Source: Steroidobacteraceae bacterium
GTDB lineage: Bacteria; Pseudomonadota; Gammaproteobacteria; Steroidobacterales; Steroidobacteraceae
Length of the DNA stretch: 64,000 nt
Assembly: GCA_041395505.1 (NCBI GenBank)
Contig: JAWLAG010000001.1
Span: 1,302,001 to 1,366,000, forward strand
Direction: 5' to 3'
A program made the translations under genes and the position numbers. Numbering within the stretch: position 1 is the first letter of the stretch; the number at the start of each line of letters is the position of its first letter. The notes beneath the pieces were generated by a model that did not search any database, was not told the origin of the DNA, and saw nothing but the letters and a program-made list of their open reading frames with translations. Below, piece by piece: positions 43,086 to 52,064 of this stretch.

Positions 43086-44414
43086 ATGACGCAAACTGGC
43101 GGCATTGGCCTCGCCGGCCAGATTGCCTACGGCAGCGGGCAGGTCGCGGGGCAGGTCTTTCGCGATCTGCCATCGCTCCTGCTGCTTTTCTTCATGACCA
43201 ATGTGCTGGGTATCGCGCCTGTAATTGCCGGCTCGGCGATATTCGTGCCGAAGCTCGTCTGGGGCGTTCTATGCGACATGGTGGTTGGCATCCAGTCGGA
43301 CCGTTTGCGCAAACGCGTGCCACGGCACTGGTGGCTGCTTGCTGGCGCCCTCGCATCGCCGGTCGCCATGTACCTTCTTTTTCATGTGCCGGCCGGCGGC
43401 ACGGTGACCCGCGTTGCGTATCTGGCCGTTGCCTTCAGTCTTTACATGGCGGTGTTCGCAACTTTCTCAGTGCCTTACCTTGCCATCGCGAGCGAACTGA
43501 CCACGACACCGCAGCAGCGCACCGTGTTGATGGCCTGGCGACTTGTGTTCACTGCCGGCGGCGTGCTGGTATCCGGTGCGCTCGCGCCTGCGATCGTGCA
43601 AAGCCATGGAGGCGGTCAGGACGCCTATGAATTCATGGCGCGCGTTCTGGCGGTCATCTGCCCGGTTGCCTTGTTGATCACGTTTTTCGGTGTGAACCGG
43701 TTCGTTCGCGCCGGCACGCCGGCCGCGGATGCAAGCCCGCAAACCACCCTGAAGCCTCGCGAAGCGGCCGAACTGATCAGCTCGCGGCGATTTGCGCCGC
43801 TTTTCTACGCGAATCTCATGCAACTTGCCGGTTCCGGCATGGCTTACGCGTCCATGCTGTATTTCCTCACTTACAACATGGCGCGCCCGGATGCTTTCCA
43901 GCTTGTCGGTGTCATCGTGTTCGTCATGTGCGCCGGCATCATCCTTGCGCAACCCATGTGGGTGCGCCTTGCCGCGAGTGTCGGCAAGAAACCCGCCTAC
44001 GTGATGGCTACCCTGTGCTATTCCATCATGTACCTGACGTGGGGTTTCAGCGCTCACGCCAGCAATGCGGTGACATTTCTCATTGCGTTCCTGGTCGCCG
44101 TGGGCAATTCCGGATGGGCGTTGCTTGGTTTTTCACTGCTCGCCGATCTTGCGAGCCAGGATCAGCGTCGAGCGGGCCTATACTCCGCGGTCTGGATCGC
44201 ATCCGACAAGATCGGCTTTGCAGTCGGTGGCACCTTGCTGGTGGGACTCGTCCTGTCGGCCTTCGGATTCGATGCAGGTCGCGCGGTCGCGGGCCTGCCC
44301 CAGTCCTCGTCGGCCATGACTGGCGTCATGCTGGCGTTCGCTGTCTCGCCGGCGTTACTGAATCTGTTGGCGCTGCTCGTGTTCCGGCGCCTGCCCGACC
44401 CGCAGGCGGCCTAG
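43086..44414 (+). CDS. MFS transporter, GPH (glycoside/cation symporter) type, first copy
   Basis: The 442-residue protein has 12 membrane helices. GPH-like features include the N-terminal FRDLPSLLLLFFMTNVLGI, and loop 2-3 with LCDMVVGIQSDRLRKRVPRHWWLL. FSVPYLAIASELTTTPQQRTVLMAWR in the fourth-helix region also fits. Family members take up glycosides, uronides or other organic molecules with a cation. It follows the DUF1838 gene closely and converges, with a 4-base overlap, on the flavin oxidase gene. The substrate is unknown, but both GPH-type genes in this region imply uptake of the compound handled by the surrounding enzymes. Confidence 0.8.
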   Translation: MTQTGGIGLAGQIAYGSGQVAGQVFRDLPSLLLLFFMTNVLGIAPVIAGSAIFVPKLVWGVLCDMVVGIQSDRLRKRVPRHWWLLAGALASPVAMYLLFHVPAGGTVTRVAYLAVAFSLYMAVFATFSVPYLAIASELTTTPQQRTVLMAWRLVFTAGGVLVSGALAPAIVQSHGGGQDAYEFMARVLAVICPVALLITFFGVNRFVRAGTPAADASPQTTLKPREAAELISSRRFAPLFYANLMQLAGSGMAYASMLYFLTYNMARPDAFQLVGVIVFVMCAGIILAQPMWVRLAASVGKKPAYVMATLCYSIMYLTWGFSAHASNAVTFLIAFLVAVGNSGWALLGFSLLADLASQDQRRAGLYSAVWIASDKIGFAVGGTLLVGLVLSAFGFDAGRAVAGLPQSSSAMTGVMLAFAVSPALLNLLALLVFRRLPDPQAA

Positions 44415-45865
44415 AGCCGCTGCACCAGTTCCATCGCGGCGCGTTCGCCCGATTCCATGGCAGCCTCCATGCCGCGGTTGGCCGTCGCCGTATGCTCGCC
44501 GCAAAAATGCATCCGGCCGTGTGGCAGGGCCAGTACGGACAGGTCGGCCTGCAACCGGCCTGGTTGAAATACCGCCCAATCCCCGCCTGCGAAAGGATCA
44601 AGGGCCCATGAATGGTATCCGGCCGGCTTGAGCGCTCCGCGCGCAGCGGGCCGTGCTTTTTCAATGTCTGCAATGACCAGCCGTTGCGCCGTTTCCGCTC
44701 CCAGGCGGTCCATATAGGCCGCTTTCCAGCCGCGCAGGCTGCAGACGAAATTCGTTACCTCATCGTCGCGGTCGCCGAAATGCTGGGCCATGACCATTCC
44801 AGCGGGGCCGTCGCTCCACATGGATGCGCTGAGGCCGTCGGCCTCCCAGAACCGCTTGCGCACATTGAGGAAAACGAGCGAGACCTGCATGTAGGGCAAT
44901 GTCTGCACGGCGCGCGCCTGCCCGCCGGGCAAGACGGGGTCGAGCCTGACATTTCGCAAAGTCGCTGCCGGCAGGGAGGAAAGTACGTAGCGTGACCGGA
45001 AACGACTACCGTCGCGGCAGCTCAACGTCACCTGGTTCTCGTCCTGGTCGATCGCCACGACTTCGCTGCCGAGGATGACCGGTCCCTTGAGCGCGGCCGC
45101 CATGGCTGTCGGCAATTTCTGGTTGCCGCCGCCGACCACCGGCGCCGTCGGCGCGACACGGGCCTGCGCCCGGCTCCAGGCGTCGACGAAATAGAACATC
45201 AGCGCGGACACGTCGTGTGCCGAGTTGCCGTAACTGACGTTCTGGTTATATGCGAGTTCTATCGCGGCCTCGTTCAGACCAAGTGCCCGTAACGCCTCGA
45301 ACATCGAAACATCGAGCGCGGCCTTGTCTGCATCGAGCCACTGTGTTGGCGACTGCAATGGGTTGTGCTTCGACATGAGCACCGGCACCACGGCGGGCGG
45401 GAGTAATTTGCGCAAAGGTTCAGGAAACGGATTGAGAGAAGACCGGGACCAGGTTTCCGGATCGATGCGCTGGCCGCGCAGCAGCACTTCGCTACGCCCC
45501 AGCGCGGCGCGAAATCGCGGTGCCATGTCGATCAATGGCAACCCCATGCGCCCGGCAATGTCGATCGTCCGGCCATAGCCGCCACCCATGCTGTTGGCGC
45601 CCACTTCGGGGTGACCGGGCAGGTCGAATCGCGTGTAAACCCGTCCACCGACGCGCGACCGGCCCTCGAGCACGCGAACGCGCGCGCCAAGCTCCTCCAG
45701 GATCAGTGCGGCATTGAGGCCGGACAGGCCGGCGCCGATGACTGTGACATCGACGGGGGTCGTTTCAGTTGTTGCGGACCATAGGTTGCCCGCAAAAGGC
45801 GCAAGGCTTGCAGCGGCGATCGATTTGCATGCATCGCGACGTGATAGTCGCGCCGGGGGAGACAT
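44411..45865 (-). CDS. Tat-exported flavin amine oxidase-family protein
   Basis: From the ATG at 45865 the protein has 484 residues. LSRRDACKSIAAASLAPFAG is a twin-arginine-type signal. The FAD-binding motif VIGAGLSGLNAALILEELGA is followed by RSRVGGRVYTRF, and the C-terminal FAD site reads MHFCGEHTATANRGMEAAMESG, as in monoamine/L-amino-acid/polyamine oxidases and related dehydrogenases. A c-type cytochrome gene ends 4 bases upstream of its start in the same operon. This suggests a dehydrogenase that hands electrons to the cytochrome rather than to oxygen. Its substrate is unknown. Confidence 0.8.
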   Translation of the reverse strand: MSPPARLSRRDACKSIAAASLAPFAGNLWSATTETTPVDVTVIGAGLSGLNAALILEELGARVRVLEGRSRVGGRVYTRFDLPGHPEVGANSMGGGYGRTIDIAGRMGLPLIDMAPRFRAALGRSEVLLRGQRIDPETWSRSSLNPFPEPLRKLLPPAVVPVLMSKHNPLQSPTQWLDADKAALDVSMFEALRALGLNEAAIELAYNQNVSYGNSAHDVSALMFYFVDAWSRAQARVAPTAPVVGGGNQKLPTAMAAALKGPVILGSEVVAIDQDENQVTLSCRDGSRFRSRYVLSSLPAATLRNVRLDPVLPGGQARAVQTLPYMQVSLVFLNVRKRFWEADGLSASMWSDGPAGMVMAQHFGDRDDEVTNFVCSLRGWKAAYMDRLGAETAQRLVIADIEKARPAARGALKPAGYHSWALDPFAGGDWAVFQPGRLQADLSVLALPHGRMHFCGEHTATANRGMEAAMESGERAAMELVQRL

Positions 45866-45869
45866 GAAG

Positions 45870-46301
45870 CTACTCCCGCGCTGTCGTCTGCGGCCGGGTT
45901 TCGCGCTCGAGATACAAAAGCAGCGACTGCCTGTCATCTGCGCCCGGAATGCCCATGAAGGTCATGGTCGTGCCGGGAACGACTTCGGAGGGATGCTGAA
46001 GCCATGCATCCAGTTTTTCCATGGTCCAATTCCAGTCCGCCGCACGAAGTCCGGCCGAATAGTTATAGCCAGGGACGGTGGCTGCTTTGCGATCGATGAT
46101 CGCAGCGAGATGAGGTCCGATCTTGTGCTCATCGGCGATCGAGTCGGTGCGGTGGCAGGCGCGGCATTGGGTGATGAAGAGCAATTTGCCTCGGCGCAGC
46201 GCTGCGTCGTTGTCATTCGGGGCAGGCTCGACACTGTGGACCGTGTTTGCGGTCAAGGCTCCAAGGATGGTCAATATCAATGCCGGGTAGATGGTTCGCA
46301 T
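45870..46301 (-). CDS. Class I cytochrome c
   Basis: The 143-residue protein, started at ATG 46301 (a TTG at 46307 is in frame), has a signal peptide (YPALILTILGALTANTVHS), one heme-binding CRACH motif and a later MTFMG methionine as probable sixth ligand. The overall pattern (GKLLFITQCRACHRTD; GPHLAAIIDRKAA; AWLQHPSEVVPGTTM) fits small soluble cytochromes c. It is encoded just before the Tat-exported flavin oxidase, with only 4 bases between them. It is therefore the likely electron acceptor of that enzyme in the periplasm. Confidence 0.88.
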   Translation of the reverse strand: MRTIYPALILTILGALTANTVHSVEPAPNDNDAALRRGKLLFITQCRACHRTDSIADEHKIGPHLAAIIDRKAATVPGYNYSAGLRAADWNWTMEKLDAWLQHPSEVVPGTTMTFMGIPGADDRQSLLLYLERETRPQTTARE

Positions 46302-46336
46302 GGGCAAATTCGACTCTTTTTCGGTGCGGAGTGCAA

Positions 46337-47356
46337 TTAGCGGGACGCGGTCGCGGCCAACTGGCGGGCGACCTGTTCGAGACGGATAGCCGGGACAGCT
46401 TCGAGAAACTCGCGGGTGGCGCCGGCCACCTCGTGCGGGGCCTCGAGTGGCGGATAGTGACTGACGTCATCGAGATAGACGACTCGCTTGCTGTCCGAAC
46501 CGACGCGCGCCGCCAGCAATTCGGCCGTGGCACGCGGCAATACCGGATCGCGGGCGCCCCAGAGGATCAGCGTCGGTGCGCTGACGGCGGCCAGGAATCG
46601 CCTGACTTCGGCATCGCTTTTCATGATCGCCGTCATGCTAGTGAACTGCGTGGCGCCGGGGCGACGATTGAGGTCGAAGTACTCATCCACCAACGCGGGT
46701 GTCACGCGCTCCCGGCGTTCGAAGTGCGCCCGCAGAAAGTCCTGCCAACAAGTGCGCGACCAGGGTCGTGATTGCATGCAGGTTGCGATGGACCAGCGCA
46801 GCAGGAGCGGCAGGCGCTGTCGTGCCGCATTGTTGTCAACGGGTGCAGACGGCGGGACATTCGAGAGCACCAGCGCTGTCGTTCGCTGCGGATAGGTCGC
46901 CGCGAATCGATAGCCAATGATGCCGCCGCTCGAAGTGCCCAGCAGCGCTGCCTTGTCGACGTGCAAGGCATCGAGAAAATCGGCAAGGAATTGTTCGGGA
47001 CTCAACGCGAAGCCTTCAGGTACGGCGCCCGACAGTCCTGATGGCGGCTGGTCATATCGAATAATGCGGAACCGATCATCTAGCTCGGCCGTCACATCAT
47101 CGAACATGCGCAGGCTGCCAAACGAACCGTGCAACAGCACCAGCACCGGGCCGTCGCCGTCGTCGCGATAATTCACCCGGACGCCGGCTACGACGATCTG
47201 TCGGGAACCATGGCCGTACTGGCTGCGCAAAGTTTCGTAGTCGCTCGGCGCTGCGCTGCGGCGTGCGGCAATGAAATTGCCGACGACCAGGGCGCAGGCG
47301 CAAGCCAGCGCGAGGAGCGACAGCAGGACCCATTTCCTTCGACTATGAACTGGCAC
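46337..47356 (-). CDS. Membrane-anchored or exported alpha/beta hydrolase
   Basis: This 339-residue protein has an N-terminal hydrophobic helix (WVLLSLLALACACALVVGNFIA), then an alpha/beta hydrolase domain. Motifs include VLVLLHGSFGSLRMF (oxyanion), LGTSSGGIIGYR (nucleophile), TLILWGARDPVLP (acid) and VSHYPPLEAP (histidine), so the triad is intact. The uncleaved-looking helix suggests anchoring to the inner membrane facing the periplasm. The start overlaps the end of the upstream transporter gene by 14 bases. It differs clearly from the hydrolase at 41 kb. Substrate unknown. Confidence 0.78.
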   Translation of the reverse strand: MPVHSRRKWVLLSLLALACACALVVGNFIAARRSAAPSDYETLRSQYGHGSRQIVVAGVRVNYRDDGDGPVLVLLHGSFGSLRMFDDVTAELDDRFRIIRYDQPPSGLSGAVPEGFALSPEQFLADFLDALHVDKAALLGTSSGGIIGYRFAATYPQRTTALVLSNVPPSAPVDNNAARQRLPLLLRWSIATCMQSRPWSRTCWQDFLRAHFERRERVTPALVDEYFDLNRRPGATQFTSMTAIMKSDAEVRRFLAAVSAPTLILWGARDPVLPRATAELLAARVGSDSKRVVYLDDVSHYPPLEAPHEVAGATREFLEAVPAIRLEQVARQLAATASR

Positions 47357-48761
47357 GGTCAGCTGCCACGTGCGATTGATTCAGGTCATCGTCGAGCCTG
47401 TCGGCTTCGGAGCGGCGCGATTCGAGCAGGTCTTCGGCGTTGAGGCGATACCTCACGATGGCCAGCAGGCTGATCAGCATGGCAATCGCCGGGATGACCG
47501 CGAACCCAATGTAGATGGCCTGGATCGCACTGTCCGATTGTGCCTGCAGCCCACCGGATCTGGACTCGACATAGCCCATGGCACTCATCAGGATGCCAAC
47601 GCCAGCGATGCCGGCGGCGGCGGATATCTTGTCCAGCAGGCTCGTGATGCCCGCAAAAGCGCCTTCGCGGCGCAGACCGGTCTGTATATAGTCGAAACGA
47701 ATGGCATCTGAAAGCATGGAATAGGCGAACAGGATCAATCCGGCCGAAAAGACGCCGGTAACTAGCGCTCGCGCAACCAGCAGCGCATACGCCTCGCCTG
47801 CTCCGGCGCTCAGCCACGTCAAATGGGCAAGACCGAACCCGAGCATCGCGACCGCATAGCAACGCTTCTTGCCGGCGCGGCGCGCGGCGCGCAGCCAAAG
47901 CGGCATCGACGCGAATACGCCGATGGTTGCGAGCAGATAGTAGTTCCCCAGCCAGTTGTCGGTGCGCTGGAGAACGTAACGCGAGAAATAGGCATTCGTC
48001 ACCGAGGTCGTTGCGGTGCCTATCAATACGAATATATGGGCGAGTGCCAGCATTCGGAATGGCTGGTTCTGCCAGGCAAGCCGCAATTGCCGCCCGAAAT
48101 CCCGGAGGCGCAGCCGGTCCTTGTCCTGCATCGTCGTGCGTGGTGCGTTGAGCAGCATGACCGTTGCAGCTACGCCAGCCAGGGCAACGACCGTGGCAAC
48201 AACGACCGCGACCTTGATATGACCCGATCGATCTGCGCCCCAGTGGGCCAGCAGCCAGGTGGGCAGCGTCGAGCCGACCAGCAGACCGACGGTGTTGCCA
48301 ATCACACGATAGGACATCAACGTCGAGCGCTCGTGATAGTCATTGGTGACTTCAACCACCATGGCCATGCCCGGAATCGTCAGGGCTGTGTAGGCAGAAG
48401 CATGTACGACCAATATCAGCGCAACGTAGAGCCAAAGTCCGGGGCCTGACAGCGAACTGGGTGCGGCGAAGAGCAGCACCACGGTGATCGCCATCAACAC
48501 GCTGCCGATCAGCAGGTAGGGCAGTCGTCGTCCGATCGGCGAGCGGGTACGGTCGCTTGCAGCGCCGAGCAGGGGATCGAGTATGCCGTCGTAGATCTTG
48601 ACGACGGCAAAAAGCAGGCCTGCGACGGATGCCGCCATTGCGAGATTGTCCGTGAAGTACCGTAGCGCGAGGACAGTCACGATATTCATCCCGGCGGAGT
48701 GCGTCAGCGACGCCAGCACGAATGCAAGACGGATCTTCTTCGGCGATCCTTGCCCTGTCAT
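47343..48761 (-). CDS. MFS transporter, GPH type, second copy
   Basis: The 472-residue protein has about 12 helices and clear GPH features: KIYDGILDPLLGAASDRTRSPIGRRLPYLLIGS near the second helix and YTALTIPGMAMVVEVTNDYHERSTLMSYR in the fourth-helix region. These cation symporters take up glycosides and related compounds. It overlaps the small upstream cupin-like gene by 4 bases and the downstream hydrolase by 14 bases, within a five-gene minus-strand operon. It is only distantly similar to the copy at 43 kb. Confidence 0.8.
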   Translation of the reverse strand: MTGQGSPKKIRLAFVLASLTHSAGMNIVTVLALRYFTDNLAMAASVAGLLFAVVKIYDGILDPLLGAASDRTRSPIGRRLPYLLIGSVLMAITVVLLFAAPSSLSGPGLWLYVALILVVHASAYTALTIPGMAMVVEVTNDYHERSTLMSYRVIGNTVGLLVGSTLPTWLLAHWGADRSGHIKVAVVVATVVALAGVAATVMLLNAPRTTMQDKDRLRLRDFGRQLRLAWQNQPFRMLALAHIFVLIGTATTSVTNAYFSRYVLQRTDNWLGNYYLLATIGVFASMPLWLRAARRAGKKRCYAVAMLGFGLAHLTWLSAGAGEAYALLVARALVTGVFSAGLILFAYSMLSDAIRFDYIQTGLRREGAFAGITSLLDKISAAAGIAGVGILMSAMGYVESRSGGLQAQSDSAIQAIYIGFAVIPAIAMLISLLAIVRYRLNAEDLLESRRSEADRLDDDLNQSHVAADRASS

Positions 48762-49177
48762 GGCGACTGTCCCGGCGGCACCAGTTGATTGGGCCAGCCC
48801 GTGAATGCATCGCGAATCGATGGCCAGTCTTTCGGTGCAAAAGCAACGCCGATCGTGCGCAGGGCGTCGGTCCCGGTGATCGCGGTGGCATGGCCGCTGC
48901 CATGGGTGTCGAGAAGGATCAGTACATCACCCGCGACCAGCGCCACGCGGCTCAAGTCGCCGGCGGTGACGCTGATTTCCATGCAGCCGCCGAGCATCAT
49001 CGTGAGCCCGGCCACTGGGGTGTTATGCGCGGCCTGGGTGACACCGGGGTCGCACTGGAATGGTCGCCAGCCACTCGCCGGAAGCAGCTGGGCGAGGGAA
49101 GGTGGCGGGTGGGCGATCTCGAGGACGCAGATGCGCGTCGCGCCATCAGTCGCCGTGACTACCCCATAGATGCTCAT
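48758..49177 (-). CDS. Small cupin-like protein, first gene of operon
   Basis: I do not recognise a named family. The 139-residue protein is rich in short beta-strand segments with glycine turns (AGLTMMLGGCMEISVTAGD, then LVAGDVLILLDTHGSGHATAI), as in a cupin-like beta-barrel. No signal peptide is visible. Its stop overlaps the start of the GPH transporter by 4 bases, and it leads the operon transporter, hydrolase, cytochrome c, flavin oxidase. It may bind or sense the pathway's substrate, but nothing in the sequence proves this. Confidence 0.55.
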   Translation of the reverse strand: MSIYGVVTATDGATRICVLEIAHPPPSLAQLLPASGWRPFQCDPGVTQAAHNTPVAGLTMMLGGCMEISVTAGDLSRVALVAGDVLILLDTHGSGHATAITGTDALRTIGVAFAPKDWPSIRDAFTGWPNQLVPPGQSP

Positions 49178-49221
49178 CGAACGGGATCATACGGCAAGTG
49201 CCACTGCGGCGAAGGTCTGCC

Positions 49222-50115
49222 TCAGGTGATGGACGCCTGGTAGATCGTCTCGATGGAGTGATCGAGCTTCGCGTCGAACTCGGCGTCCGACTGTTTTGCC
49301 GACAGACCTTCGGCCAGCGCGCGCGAAAAACTCGCGACCATGCGATGGTTTGCGGCAAGGCGACGGTTGGCTTCATCCTGCGAATAACCGCCGGACAGCG
49401 CGACGACGCGAACGACGTTGCGGTGCTTGATGCAGTCCATGTAGAAGTCGGGTTCCTCAGGCAGGGTGAGCTTCAACATCACGAGCTGCTTCGGCTGCAG
49501 GCGATTGAGTTCGGCAAGGAGGGCAGTGCGCAGCAGCGCCTCGGCCTTGGCCTTGTCCGGGCAATGAATGTCGACTTCGGGCTCTATGATGGGCACCAGT
49601 CCGGCGGCGATGATCTGCTTGCCGATCTCGAATTGCTGTTTGACGACGGCCTCGATGCCGGCCGCATTGGCCTGCTTGATCACCGAGCGCATCTTGGTGC
49701 CGAAGATCCGTTTGGCTTTCGCGCGCGCGAGCAGTGCATCGAGTCCCGGCATGGGTTTCATCACCTGCACGCCGTCGGCTTCCCCTGCCAGGCCCTGGTC
49801 GACCTTCAGGAACGGTACGACGTTCTTTACATCCCAGAGGTAATCAGCGGTGGGCTTGCCCGCGATGTCGCGATCCATGGTGTTCTCGAACAGGATTGCG
49901 CCCAGAATGCGCCGGCCACTAAAGGACTTGCTCGTGATGATGCGGCTGCGCATCTTGTGTACGAGAGCGAACATTTCGTCATCATTGGACCATTCGTCCT
50001 TGCCGATCCCGTAAAGGCCCAGTGCCTTCGGTGTGCTGCCGCCGCTTTGATCCAGCGCGGCGATGAATCCCGGCGCGTTTTTTACCTTGTCCAGTTGCTG
50101 ATCGAAATTGCTCAC
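49222..50115 (-). CDS. fda: Class I fructose-bisphosphate aldolase
   Basis: This glycolytic/gluconeogenic enzyme cleaves fructose-1,6-bisphosphate to two triose phosphates through a lysine Schiff base. Family motifs include [49 protein letters not shown] and [17 protein letters not shown]. The frame is open from 50142, but the GTG at 50115 has a GAGGA 7 bases upstream and gives the usual start ([13 protein letters not shown]), for 297 residues. It stands alone between the catabolic operon and the tRNA genes and looks like ordinary core metabolism. Confidence 0.88.
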   Translation of the reverse strand: MSNFDQQLDKVKNAPGFIAALDQSGGSTPKALGLYGIGKDEWSNDDEMFALVHKMRSRIITSKSFSGRRILGAILFENTMDRDIAGKPTADYLWDVKNVVPFLKVDQGLAGEADGVQVMKPMPGLDALLARAKAKRIFGTKMRSVIKQANAAGIEAVVKQQFEIGKQIIAAGLVPIIEPEVDIHCPDKAKAEALLRTALLAELNRLQPKQLVMLKLTLPEEPDFYMDCIKHRNVVRVVALSGGYSQDEANRRLAANHRMVASFSRALAEGLSAKQSDAEFDAKLDHSIETIYQASIT

Positions 50116-50168
50116 GTTGATGTCCTCGAGTGCTGGGCCCATTACCCGGACCGGTCACCGACCTGCGA

Positions 50169-50243
50169 TGGTGGGCGGTACTGGGATCGAACCAGTGACC
50201 CCTGCCGTGTGAAGGCAGTGCTCTACCGCTGAGCTAACCGCCC
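50169..50243 (-). tRNA. tRNA-Val (CAC)
   Basis: On the minus strand the gene begins GGGCGGTTAGCTCAGCGG and ends ACCGCCCA-CCA. The 7-bp acceptor stem is fully paired, the anticodon stem CTGCC/GGCAG encloses loop TTCACAC, giving anticodon CAC, and GGTTCGATCC forms the T arm. The CCA end is encoded. Confidence 0.93.
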
Positions 50244-50357
50244 GGAAACCGGGAAGGGGCGCAAGTCTAGTGGCAGGTGCCGGACCCCGCAATCGTCAGC
50301 CGCGACCCACCTTCTTGACAGCGCCCAAGGCCTGCCTTACCGTCGCGCCCCTTTCGT

Positions 50358-50433
<76 letters not shown>

Positions 50434-50443
50434 ATTCTCCGAG

Positions 50444-50519
50444 GTCCCCATCGTCTAGAGGCCTAGGACATCGCCCTTTCACGGCGGTAACAGGGGTTCG
50501 AATCCCCTTGGGGACGCCA
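50444..50519 (+). tRNA. tRNA-Glu (TTC)
   Basis: The acceptor GTCCCCA pairs with TGGGGAC. The anticodon stem TCGCC/GGCGG holds loop CTTTCAC, giving anticodon TTC. It lies 10 bases after tRNA-Ala, so the two are probably one transcript; CCA is encoded. The 160 bases after it, up to the XrtA locus, show no clear feature. Confidence 0.93.
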
Positions 50520-50679
50520 ACTTGCGCGAACTTCTTCACAGTTTTGACCTACTGTAAGATTTCTCGACTCTGCATCGTCTAATATCCCGACGCTCGGTGT
50601 AGCCAGCTGACCCCCTCAGGTGTCGTTCAGCTTGGTTGACCTAGCATCCTGGATTCGGGCGCTTGCAGGGACCATACGG

Positions 50680-52062
50680 GTGAATTTCAAGTTCTTTGGC
50701 ACACATGTGCATGTGCCATTTCTGATCCTGGCCATTTGCGAATCGGCTGCGCTCTGGGTTGGGGCGACTGCGGCCATTCTCCTGCTCAAGGTCGATGCCA
50801 ACCTGACGGATACCTGGCACGGGCCGGCGACTTTCGCGGTACTGAGCCTCATCGCCATGTTCGCCATGGGCATGTTCAGCCGGCGGTTGCGCGAGCGAAC
50901 CGCGGGCGAACTGTTGCGCCTGCTGTTCGCGGTGATCGCTGGCGTCATTGCGACGGCCTTGCTGTCGCGTCTGGTCGGCAACCACGTTCTGCCTGTCTAT
51001 CTCTATTTCGTCGCCGCCGCAATGGGCTTCGTACTCGCCGCGCTGGTGCGCATCGCGCTCGGGCGCGTCATCAACGAAGACGTGTTCCGTCGCAATGTGC
51101 TGGTCTATGGCAGTGGCGCACGCGCGCAGAGCCTGGCCGGTCTGCGCCGCCGCGCCGACCAGCGCGGTTTCCGTCTGGTCGGATTTGTCCGTCCGGAAGG
51201 TGAACCCGTATCGGTCGAACAACATCGATTGCTCACCGTCAGCGATACCTTGCTGAACCTGGCTTATCGACACGACATCGACGAAATCGTCGTAGCCATG
51301 GAGGATCGACGCAAGAATTTCCCGGTAGCGCAATTGCTCGAATGCCGTCTCGCAGGCGTCGAGATCACCGAGGTCGTGACATTTTTCGAACGCGAGACGG
51401 GCAAGGTGCGCCTCGATGTGCTGCACCCCAGTTGGCTCATATTCTCCGAAGGCTTCCGCCAGGATCATGTGCGGCGCCTGTCGCAACGAGTGTTCGATCT
51501 CATCTTCGGTTGCCTTTTTCTGGTTTTTCTCTGGCCGTTCATGCTGCTGGTTGCATTGGCCATCAAGGTGGAAGATGGCCCGGGCGCGCCCGTCCTCTAC
51601 CGGCAGCGGCGCGTTGGCCTGCTTGGTAAACCCTTTGAAGTCCTCAAGTTTCGCAGCATGCACACGGACGCTGAACGGGACGGCGCGCCGCGCTGGGCCA
51701 GTGAGGGCGATTCGCGCATTACCCGTGTCGGCGCGTTCATCCGCAAGGTTCGCCTCGATGAGCTGCCGCAGATATTGAACGTGATTCGCGGCGACATGAG
51801 TTTCGTGGGGCCGCGGCCGGAGCGGCCGGAATTCGTCTCGCAACTCGAGAATACGATCCCGTATTACCGGGAGCGCCATTGGGTCAAGCCCGGTATCACT
51901 GGCTGGGCACAGCTTTGCTACTCCTATGGCTCGAGCGAGCGCGATGCGTTCGAAAAGCTGCAATACGACCTTTACTACGTCAAGAACCACACGCTGCTGT
52001 TTGATCTCGTGATCCTGCTGCAGACGGTCGAAGTCATCCTCATGGGCAAGGGAGCCCGCTGA
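50680..52062 (+). CDS. XrtA-associated initiating sugar-phosphate transferase (TIGR03013 type)
   Basis: This polyprenyl glycosylphosphotransferase would start the XrtA-linked exopolysaccharide by transferring a sugar-1-phosphate to undecaprenyl phosphate. It has about four N-terminal helices, a CoA-binding-like NAD domain ([16 protein letters not shown]) and the C-terminal catalytic domain after another helix (KRVFD-like [72 protein letters not shown]). GTG at 50680 is preferred (460 residues); the frame is open from 50620. It is the first gene of the collinear XrtA operon, with prsK 2 bases later. Confidence 0.85.
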   Translation: MNFKFFGTHVHVPFLILAICESAALWVGATAAILLLKVDANLTDTWHGPATFAVLSLIAMFAMGMFSRRLRERTAGELLRLLFAVIAGVIATALLSRLVGNHVLPVYLYFVAAAMGFVLAALVRIALGRVINEDVFRRNVLVYGSGARAQSLAGLRRRADQRGFRLVGFVRPEGEPVSVEQHRLLTVSDTLLNLAYRHDIDEIVVAMEDRRKNFPVAQLLECRLAGVEITEVVTFFERETGKVRLDVLHPSWLIFSEGFRQDHVRRLSQRVFDLIFGCLFLVFLWPFMLLVALAIKVEDGPGAPVLYRQRRVGLLGKPFEVLKFRSMHTDAERDGAPRWASEGDSRITRVGAFIRKVRLDELPQILNVIRGDMSFVGPRPERPEFVSQLENTIPYYRERHWVKPGITGWAQLCYSYGSSERDAFEKLQYDLYYVKNHTLLFDLVILLQTVEVILMGKGAR

Positions 52063-52064
52063 GC

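Noticed and set aside
50698..50713. TGGCAC...TGCAT resembling a sigma-54 promoter before the XrtA operon
   Set aside because: The GG-GC spacing is one base short and the site lies inside the coding sequence of the first gene.
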